The translations under genes and the position numbers were made by a program. Under the pieces are notes generated by a model that saw nothing but the letters and a program-made list of their open reading frames with translations, was not told the DNA's origin and did not search any database. A DNA stretch of 64,000 bases from SIG603 sp963589785 (lineage in GTDB: Bacteria > Bacillota > Clostridia > Oscillospirales > Acutalibacteraceae), in contig CAVAMJ010000012.1 in assembly GCA_963589785.1 (NCBI GenBank), positions 1 through 64,000 on the forward strand. The letters run 5' to 3'. Below are positions 58,272 to 64,000 of this stretch, in pieces (position 1 is the stretch's first letter; every line of letters starts with the position of its first letter).

Positions 58272-59411
58272 TCATAGGTTAAACAGCGAAAAACGCTTTA
58301 CATCAATGATATGTTTGGGACACATCTCGTGACAGCAAAAGCATTTTATGCAGTTATCGTAGTTTATATGAGCCTTGCGGTCAATTATCTCTATCGTGTG
58401 CTGTGGACAGCTTTCGGCGCATTTTCCGCATCCGACACACTTCTTCATCTGAATTTTCGGCTTAGGCGTGGTAATCTTTTTGACAAGCGGCTGCATAAAT
58501 TTCGGCAAGAATTTACCGAAATCGACATTTTTTGTCTTCGGCATTTTAAATTTCGCCTCAATGCTCTTAATCGGTGTGCCGACTATCTCAAGTTCATCGA
58601 CCGATTGCACGCAAAGATCTCTGCTGTTCGCCTCAAAAAGCATACGCACGGACATCGGCTTGATACCTATTGCCGTGCTTGCGGCAATATCTACATTATA
58701 AGGAGAAAGTCCCGTGAACAAAACTCCCATATGTCTTTTCTGACCGCCCGTGGGGCCGTCGCCCTCCATGCAGTCTATTCCATCGATTATGCACAAATCA
58801 GGCTTAATGTACTCTGCCAAATCTATCAGCATACTCGAGAAATCGTTTATCTCGGGATAACGGAAATGAAGCTCCGGCTTCATAAGTCCCGGCACTGTTC
58901 CGAAAAGGTTCTTTGTCGCTCCGCTGAACTGAGTCATGCAGTGAGTTTTCAGCTTAGCAATATCAATGACAAAATCTGCCTTGACATAAGGGTTGATGAC
59001 ATTGAGCATACGGCAGATTTTACCGTGCGGCAATTCCACCGCCGTGTAACCGGTATCGAGATTTATTTTGAATCCGTCACGCTCTGCGACTTCGGCAATG
59101 CCACAGCCCTTTGTAATCATTTTTATGGTCTGCTCGGTGTAAAGCCCTCCGCTGCTCTCCGCTATGAGAACCTCAGCGCCAAGCTTTTTCACTATTCTTC
59201 CGACAGCCGCCAGCACCTCGGGGTGAGTTGTTGTGGCGGCTTCGGGAGTAGCTTTCATTATAAGATTAGGTTTGATGACAACCGTCATTCCCGCTTTTAT
59301 TTTCTCGTCAATGTGAAGCTCGTGAAATCTTTTTTCTAAGATAGTCTCGATTTTTTTCGGATCGTAATCTTCACATTTATCAACATACACACGGTTTTTA
59401 AGCTCAGTCAT
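58272..59411 (-). CDS. DUF362 protein with C-terminal 2[4Fe-4S] ferredoxin domain
   Basis: 379 aa. The DUF362 domain (about 1-300) shows VIKPNLIMKATPEAATTTHPEVLAAV, ESSGGLYTEQTIKMITKG and DIAKLKTHCMTQFSGATKNLFG. The C-terminus has two cluster motifs, CVGCGKCAESCP and CIKCFCCHEMCP (about 318-370). Function of the family is unknown; the ferredoxin part suggests electron transfer. Overlaps the aminotransferase gene by 8 nt. Confidence 0.85.
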   Translation of the reverse strand: MTELKNRVYVDKCEDYDPKKIETILEKRFHELHIDEKIKAGMTVVIKPNLIMKATPEAATTTHPEVLAAVGRIVKKLGAEVLIAESSGGLYTEQTIKMITKGCGIAEVAERDGFKINLDTGYTAVELPHGKICRMLNVINPYVKADFVIDIAKLKTHCMTQFSGATKNLFGTVPGLMKPELHFRYPEINDFSSMLIDLAEYIKPDLCIIDGIDCMEGDGPTGGQKRHMGVLFTGLSPYNVDIAASTAIGIKPMSVRMLFEANSRDLCVQSVDELEIVGTPIKSIEAKFKMPKTKNVDFGKFLPKFMQPLVKKITTPKPKIQMKKCVGCGKCAESCPQHTIEIIDRKAHINYDNCIKCFCCHEMCPKHIIDVKRFSLFNL

Positions 59412-60582
59412 TCTTTAGTTCCTTTATAAACTCTTCCATTCTTTCGAGAGCCTCGACAATATGTTGAGTGGAATAGCAATAAGAAATTCTGACATAACCC
59501 TCGCCGCACTTGCCGAATGCATCACCCGGTACTACGGCAACACGCTTTGAGTAAATCAGCTTTTCGCAGAACTCCTGAGACGAAAGTCCTGTTGATTTGA
59601 TAGACGGGAACACATAGAATGCGCCCTCCGGCTCAAAGCAGGTAAGTCCAAGCTTATTAAGACCGTCAACAATGAGTCTTCTTCTCATGTCGTACTGCTC
59701 ACGCATGGCAACAATGTCCTCATCGCCGTTCTCGAGTGCCTCGATAGCGGCATACTGCGACATGGTCGGAGCGCTCATGATACCGAACTGGTGAAGCTTT
59801 GTCATTGCGCCGATAATCTCCTGTGGGCCTACTGCATAGCCGAGTCTCCAGCCCGTCATGGAATATGACTTTGAGAAACCGTTGATGACAATTGTTCTCT
59901 CACGCATACCCTCGATTGAAGCAATCGAAACATGCTTTTCTTTGCCGTAAGTCAGCTCGGAATAAATCTCGTCTGAAAGTACGATGAGATCATGCTTTAT
60001 AATGACCTCAGCAATTTCCTCAAGGTCTGACTTTCTCATGACGCCGCCCGTCGGATTATTTGGGAACGGCAAAATAAGCATCTTTGTCTTATCGGTGATG
60101 TGCTCCTCGAGATCCTTAGCGGTGAGCTTAAATTTATTCTCTGCCTTTGTGGTGATGATGACAGGCACACCACCGGCCATTTGAGTTATCGGCACATAGC
60201 AAACAAAGCTTGGCTCAGGGATGAGAACCTCCTCACCGGGATTTATAAGCGTTCTTACGGCAAGGTCTATTGCCTCACTGCCGCCGACAGTAACCAAAAC
60301 CTCTTTTTCAGGGTTATACTCAAGCTGATATTTTCTCGATAAAAATGCAGAAATTTGCTCACGAAGCTTGATAAAGCCTCTGTTTGGAGTGTAGCGAGTT
60401 CTTCCCTTTTCAAGGGTATAAATGCCCTCCTCACGGATATGCCACGGGGTATAAAAATCAGGCTCACCGACAGAGAGTGAAATGACATCGTCAAGCTCAT
60501 TTGCAATATCGAAAAATTTTCTGATGCCTGACGGCTTTACATTCTGAATCGTGTTGTTCAGTTTTTTAGTATAATCAATCAA
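59404..60582 (-). CDS. Class I/II aminotransferase
   Basis: 392-aa PLP enzyme. FPNNPTGGVMRKSDLEEIAEV, VLSDEIYSELTYG and the PLP-lysine motif NGFSKSYSMTGWRLGYAVGP are present, with a C-terminal VRISYCYSTQHIVEALERM arginine. It fits the aspartate/aromatic aminotransferase (MalY/PatA-like) branch common beside Lrp regulators. Its start overlaps the end of the Lrp gene by 8 nt. Confidence 0.9.
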   Translation of the reverse strand: MIDYTKKLNNTIQNVKPSGIRKFFDIANELDDVISLSVGEPDFYTPWHIREEGIYTLEKGRTRYTPNRGFIKLREQISAFLSRKYQLEYNPEKEVLVTVGGSEAIDLAVRTLINPGEEVLIPEPSFVCYVPITQMAGGVPVIITTKAENKFKLTAKDLEEHITDKTKMLILPFPNNPTGGVMRKSDLEEIAEVIIKHDLIVLSDEIYSELTYGKEKHVSIASIEGMRERTIVINGFSKSYSMTGWRLGYAVGPQEIIGAMTKLHQFGIMSAPTMSQYAAIEALENGDEDIVAMREQYDMRRRLIVDGLNKLGLTCFEPEGAFYVFPSIKSTGLSSQEFCEKLIYSKRVAVVPGDAFGKCGEGYVRISYCYSTQHIVEALERMEEFIKELKND

Positions 60583-61072
60583 TTAAGTTGCTTCCTCTCT
60601 CATCAATTTCTTCGTGCTCTTTGTCATAAATAGCACCCGCATCCTTGTATCTGGTGAGAACAAAGTGAGTTGCTGTGGAAAGAATACCGCCGATAGGCGC
60701 AAGTCTTTTTGCAACAAACATAGCAATATCCTGCATGGATTTAGCATTGACAAGCACTGCCAAATCGAATCCGCCGGACATAAGATAGACAGATTCTACC
60801 TCAGGGAAGCTCATAATTCTTGCGGCAATCTCATCGAAGCCTGTGTTTCTCTGAGGAGTAACCTTAAGCTCGATTAAAGCGGAAGCTTTCTGGATAGATG
60901 TTTTATCCCAATTGATAAGTGTCTTATAGCCGTTAATTATTCCGTTTTTCTCATATTCCTTAATCGCCTTCGCTACCTCATGCTCGTCCTCATCGAGCAT
61001 AACGGCAACCTGTGCCGCTGTGAGTGTGGCGTCATTTTCAAGAAGCTTCAAAATTCTCTCTTTATTTTCCAT
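60575..61072 (-). CDS. Lrp/AsnC-family transcriptional regulator
   Basis: 165 aa. An N-terminal winged helix-turn-helix (LKLLENDATLTAAQVAVMLDEDEHEVAKAI) is followed by the RAM ligand domain (ALIELKVTPQRNTGFDEIAARIMSFPEVESVYLMSGGFDLAVLVNAKSM). It likely senses an amino acid and controls the operon it heads, including the aminotransferase. A perfect palindrome overlaps its own promoter. Confidence 0.9.
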   Translation of the reverse strand: MENKERILKLLENDATLTAAQVAVMLDEDEHEVAKAIKEYEKNGIINGYKTLINWDKTSIQKASALIELKVTPQRNTGFDEIAARIMSFPEVESVYLMSGGFDLAVLVNAKSMQDIAMFVAKRLAPIGGILSTATHFVLTRYKDAGAIYDKEHEEIDERGSNLID

Positions 61073-61106
61073 AAATTTAAATCCTTTCAGAATAAATTTT
61101 CTATTT

Positions 61107-61126
61107 TGATAACAATAATGTTATCA
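61107..61126. promoter_or_regulatory. Palindrome at the Lrp operon promoter
   Basis: TGATAACA-ATAA-TGTTATCA, 8-bp perfect arms. A minus-strand TATGAT (61128-61123) -10 box overlaps one arm and no good -35 is seen. Fits a site for autoregulation or activation. Confidence 0.5.
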
Positions 61127-61212
61127 TAGCACATATTTAAATAAACTTCTACTTAAAAATGAAAAAATCGGATACAAAAGTTTCATTTTGGGTCTATTTT
61201 CTTGTATGCAAA

Positions 61213-61241
61213 AAAGTGAGAACGCAAAGCATTCCCACTTT
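61213..61241 (-). terminator. Terminator after the XRE regulator gene
   Basis: AAAGTG/CACTTT outer stem with an inner GAATGC/GCGTTC stem (one wobble), followed on the minus strand by TTTTTTGC. Confidence 0.7.
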
Positions 61242-61255
61242 CTTTAAGTCAAATA

Positions 61256-61675
61256 TTACTTCTTGCCCATTGCTTTTCTGATAAGTGCCTGACCCTCGTC
61301 GGACTTGAGCACCTCAAGAACCGCTTTTGTGAAAAGGTCGGACTTTGTGAAAGCATCCATCATCGAACCTGAATTGGACTGAGTCTCGCTCTGCTGCTTG
61401 ACTGTTTTGGTGCGGACAGGTCTTTGAGCCTGTCTTTCTTCCTTTTCAGCCTCGGAAATCCATCTTGACATCGAGTCGTCCTCGCCGCAAAGATAACCTA
61501 CCGTCACGCCGAAATACTCGGCAAGCTTTTCCTGCTGTGCCTTTGTCGGTGTGAGCTTTCCTGCCTCAAATTTATCGATAGTCATTTTCGGGAAACCGAG
61601 CTCTTGGCAAAGTGCAAAGCGGCTGACGCCCTTTTCAGTGCGAAGCTCTTCTATTCTTTTTGAAATCTTAACCAT
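61256..61675 (-). CDS. XRE-family helix-turn-helix regulator
   Basis: 139 aa. The HTH_3 domain covers residues 5-62 (RIEELRTEKGVSRFALCQELGFPKMTIDKFEAGKLTPTKAQQEKLAEYFGVTVGYL). A charged/Gln-Ser linker follows, and the C-terminus (FTKSDLFTKAVLEVLKSDEGQALIRKAMGK) may mediate dimerisation. Target genes are unknown. A GAGGT site precedes the start. Confidence 0.85.
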   Translation of the reverse strand: MVKISKRIEELRTEKGVSRFALCQELGFPKMTIDKFEAGKLTPTKAQQEKLAEYFGVTVGYLCGEDDSMSRWISEAEKEERQAQRPVRTKTVKQQSETQSNSGSMMDAFTKSDLFTKAVLEVLKSDEGQALIRKAMGKK

Positions 61676-61758
61676 ATCTATACCTCATTTCAAGTTGTTT
61701 TTATTTTAGTTAATTAATTTTACCACAAAATTTTCGCTGTGTAAAACACTTTCGGAGA

Positions 61759-61796
61759 AAGCAAAACGACGGAGCATCCGCTCCGCCGTTTTGCTT
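61759..61796. terminator. Long hairpin between HtrA and XRE genes
   Basis: AAGCAAAACG-A-CGGAGC-ATCC-GCTCCG-C-CGTTTTGCTT: a 16-bp stem with one mismatch and a 4-nt loop. It is the likely terminator of the protease gene; a second palindrome ATTGGCTTCAAGCCAAT sits at 61841-61857, closer to the stop. Confidence 0.65.
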
Positions 61797-61869
61797 GAAA
61801 AAGGAGATTTATGAAAAAGACTCATACGCGATATTAGGGTATTGGCTTCAAGCCAATCACGGTCACGGA

Positions 61870-63534
61870 TTAGCCTCTAGCATTATTTCCGTTTCCGTTA
61901 TTCTGTCCGTTTGAATCGTTGTTATTTGAACTATTGTCGTTTGAAGAATCTGTGTCCTCAACGTGCTCACTGAGCGTTACGGTAATCTCGATGTCCTTCT
62001 CGCCTGTGAGTGCTCTGTCCACCTTGAGTGTGACTGTGTCACCCGGTTTCTTCTGAGTTACAACTGAAGTAATCGTTGTCGAAGATGTAACAGCTGTTCC
62101 GTCGATGCTTGTGATAACATCGCCCTTCTCAAGGCCTGCAGAAACTGCTTCATCGGAATTTACCGAAGCAACATACATACCTGAGGAAAGTCCGTACCAC
62201 TGAGCTGTCATGGAGTCGATGTAAGTACCGCTGACACCAAGCGCCGCTCTGTCCTTAACATAACCGTAGTTGATAAGGCTTGTGAGTATCGGCTGTGCTG
62301 TGTCGGACGGAATTGCAAATCCAAGTCCCTCATAGCCTGTCGAAACAATCTTAGAGGAGTTGATACCGATAACCTGACCATACTGGTTTACAAGCGCACC
62401 GCCTGAGTTACCCGGGTTAATTGCGGCATCTGTCTGAATGCAATACATAGTGTAACCGGACTCTGTTGTGATCTCTCTGTTAAGAGCAGATACATAACCG
62501 ACTGTTACGGATGAAGCAAGAGCTGAACCGCCCGGGTTACCGATTGCTATAACCTGATCGCCGACTGAAAGATCTTCAGCTGAACCAAACTCTGCGGCTG
62601 TAAGACCTGTAGCATCAATCTTAAGAATAGCAAGGTCAGAAACCTCATCAGAGCCAACTAAAGTAGCCTCATAGCTTGTTCCGTCACTTGTAAGAACCTT
62701 AAGCGATGTCGCACCGTCTACAACGTGAGCATTTGTTGCAATGTAACCGTCCTCGGAAATAATGATTCCCGAGCCCTCGGCTGTAGGATCAACCTCTGTG
62801 CTTGAATCATCGGAATTATTTCCGTTAGATCCGTCAGAACCGTAGCCGTAACCGAAGTAATTAGAGAAGTAATCTGCGTAACTGTTTTCAGTTACCTGAT
62901 AATTCTGAACGCATACAACAGACGGGATAAGCTTTTCTGCAATTTCCTGTCTTGTCAAAGCGCCGTCGGTGCTTGTGGTTGTTGTGTCGTCACTGCCGTT
63001 TGAATTATCGATTATCTTCGTAATGGTGTAAGCCGCACTGTCGGATGATGAAGAATTGTTAGTTCCGATATAACCGCCCTTAATAAGAGCTGTCATAACT
63101 CCGACCGAAGCGCCCGCCGAAATCAAACAGCAGAGTAAAAGTGCAAGAACCTTGACTCCGAACGGAGTGCCGTTTCTCTGCTTTTTCTGCTTAGCCGTGT
63201 GTGCTGGATGCTGAGCATTCTGGTACATAGGCTGTGCCGGTGGCGTTTGCTGTCCCCAAGTATAAGAACTCTGTCTGTAAGCGTTCTGATTATACTGAGG
63301 CTGCTGCGGCTGATGGTAGTAAGCTGACTGTGTCGGATTAGTGTACTGCGGAGCACCGGGCTGGGTGTAGGTTCTTCCTGTCGGCTCTGCCTTAGGAATT
63401 TCGTTACCGCTCATATGGTACTCGTGGTTAACTTCCTGTGTATTTTTCGGCTCACTATCCACCGTGTTGGTGTTAGCTTCTTCGTTAACATTATTGTTTG
63501 TGTTAGAAGTATTGTTATCATAAGGATTATTCAT
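61870..63534 (-). CDS. htrA: HtrA/DegP-type membrane serine protease with PDZ domain
   Basis: 554 aa. An Asn/Gln/Pro-rich cytosolic N-terminus (about 1-120) precedes one membrane helix (FGVKVLALLLCCLISAGASVGVMTAL). Outside, the trypsin-like domain has catalytic His in ATNAHVVDGATS, Asp in SDLAILKIDA and Ser in INPGNSGGALVNQ, then one PDZ domain (about 430-520; SGMYVASVNSDEAVSAGLEKGDVITSIDG) and an Asn/Ser/Asp-rich tail. It degrades misfolded envelope proteins. AAAGGAG precedes the ATG. Confidence 0.93.
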   Translation of the reverse strand: MNNPYDNNTSNTNNNVNEEANTNTVDSEPKNTQEVNHEYHMSGNEIPKAEPTGRTYTQPGAPQYTNPTQSAYYHQPQQPQYNQNAYRQSSYTWGQQTPPAQPMYQNAQHPAHTAKQKKQRNGTPFGVKVLALLLCCLISAGASVGVMTALIKGGYIGTNNSSSSDSAAYTITKIIDNSNGSDDTTTTSTDGALTRQEIAEKLIPSVVCVQNYQVTENSYADYFSNYFGYGYGSDGSNGNNSDDSSTEVDPTAEGSGIIISEDGYIATNAHVVDGATSLKVLTSDGTSYEATLVGSDEVSDLAILKIDATGLTAAEFGSAEDLSVGDQVIAIGNPGGSALASSVTVGYVSALNREITTESGYTMYCIQTDAAINPGNSGGALVNQYGQVIGINSSKIVSTGYEGLGFAIPSDTAQPILTSLINYGYVKDRAALGVSGTYIDSMTAQWYGLSSGMYVASVNSDEAVSAGLEKGDVITSIDGTAVTSSTTITSVVTQKKPGDTVTLKVDRALTGEKDIEITVTLSEHVEDTDSSNDNSSNNNDSNGQNNGNGNNARG

Positions 63535-63552
63535 AACTCTAACTCCTTTCTA

Positions 63553-63581
63553 ATTTTACAACAAAAATTGCTTGTAGTCAA
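63553..63581 (-). promoter_or_regulatory. Promoter of htrA
   Basis: Minus-strand TTGACT (63581-63576), 17-bp spacer, TAAAAT (63558-63553). Confidence 0.6.
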
Positions 63582-63722
63582 TAATTACTTTTTTTGCAAT
63601 TTCTTTGCTTTTCTTTATGTCTAGATTATGCACTTGATATGTGATATTTATGTGAAGAATATTTTTTATTTAAATGAATTTTCAGATTATGTATATACAT
63701 TTTTGTTCATTTACAGAAAAGA

Positions 63723-64000
63723 AAAATCCCGCCGATCTCCTCCGGCTGCGGTTCCTTTATTGAACAGTTAGCGAACTCCCTGAATTATGAAGTAAAGGAT
63801 TTCGCGAAGGAAGCGCTGTTCGCGTCCAATCCGGTCGATCTCGGCACCCGCTGCACGGTTTTCATGAATTCCAATGTTCAGGTCTTTAAGAGGCGGTTCA
63901 ATATTCCGGCTTCCAAAGTAAAGAAAGCCTGTGAACTCGGCTGGAAGGAACTGCTGGCGGCCAAGGCCGATATGCAGAAGGAATGCGAGAAGGTCATCGA
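63723..64000 (+). pseudogene. Fragment of an acyl-CoA dehydratase activase, runs off the window
   Basis: One frame encodes SSGCGSFIEQLANSLNYEV followed by NPVDLGTRCTVFMNS, which are hallmarks of the BcrA/BadF-type ATPase that activates 2-hydroxyacyl-CoA dehydratases. No start codon or ribosome site lies in the open frame, which begins inside AT-rich DNA after a TGA at 63675. The downstream residues (VFKRRFNIPASKVKKAC...) do not continue the expected KQAQKEGA block. Codon use is GC-richer (gcg, ccg, ctg) than all neighbours. This is a displaced fragment or an assembly join. Confidence 0.5.

Noticed and set aside
58311..59339. 342-codon plus-strand frame
   Set aside because: It is antisense to the DUF362-ferredoxin gene, which has clear motifs; composition is His/Leu/Arg/Ser-rich as expected of a shadow frame.

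Overview
The window looks like a chromosomal segment of a low-to-mid GC, Gram-positive gut anaerobe of the Clostridia (Oscillospiraceae/Ruminococcaceae type). This is inferred from strong AGGAGG-type ribosome sites, consensus TTGACA/TATAAT promoters with 17-bp spacers, a V-type ATPase, type III pantothenate kinase, ThyX, AgrC-like GHKL proteins, lipoprotein sugar-binding proteins and mucin/plant-sugar enzymes. Coding density is high and most genes sit in short operons with recognisable hairpin terminators. I saw no tRNA, rRNA, CRISPR array or intact transposase.

Layout. 1-2400: lysA and an ElaA-type acetyltransferase, with a composite repeat directly after lysA. 2595-11396: complete nine-gene V-ATPase operon (H-I-K-E-C-F-A-B-D) whose K subunit keeps all the Na+ ligands known from Enterococcus hirae. 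11437-14790: an accessory patch with a broken GNAT gene, a flavin-type oxidase-fold gene, nested inverted repeats enclosing an alpha/beta hydrolase, and a likely ~190-nt small RNA with a perfect promoter and a terminator. 14792-18388: serine hydrolase, tandem-TPM protein and zinc-ribbon membrane protein. 18593-21307: coaBC-tag-coaX. 22015-25004: two esterases plus an ATP-grasp ligase with a histone-like tail. 25813-29689: sugar ABC transporter.

29742-34316 (minus): thyX-tmk-DJ-1-mltG-U32 operon. 34457-37935 (minus): operon of a degenerate GHKL sensor kinase, NahK-like sugar kinase and DUF4097 protein. 38227-40507: malQ overlapping a sirtuin. 40567-48637 (minus): C69 dipeptidase, GH172, ligA-galK-FKBP, and galE-maf. 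48751-55963 (minus): YitT, glmM, then an rlmL-like / lipid kinase-GNAT fusion / GH29 fucosidase / MBL-fold operon. 56068-61072 (minus): fumarase alpha subunit, a second small-RNA candidate, and Lrp-aminotransferase-DUF362-ispE. 61256-63534: XRE regulator and HtrA protease. From about 63720 the sequence switches abruptly to a GC-richer fragment of an acyl-CoA dehydratase activase.

Taken together the genes describe a sugar fermenter (galactose, fucose, hexosamine and alpha-glucan handling, ABC sugar import) that probably couples a sodium gradient to its V-ATPase. The most unusual items are the inverted-repeat island with its small RNA, the esterase/esterase/ATP-grasp cassette, the sensor kinase lacking catalytic residues, the lipid kinase-acetyltransferase fusion, and a 54-bp IS3-like end-to-end remnant sitting inside a terminator loop.
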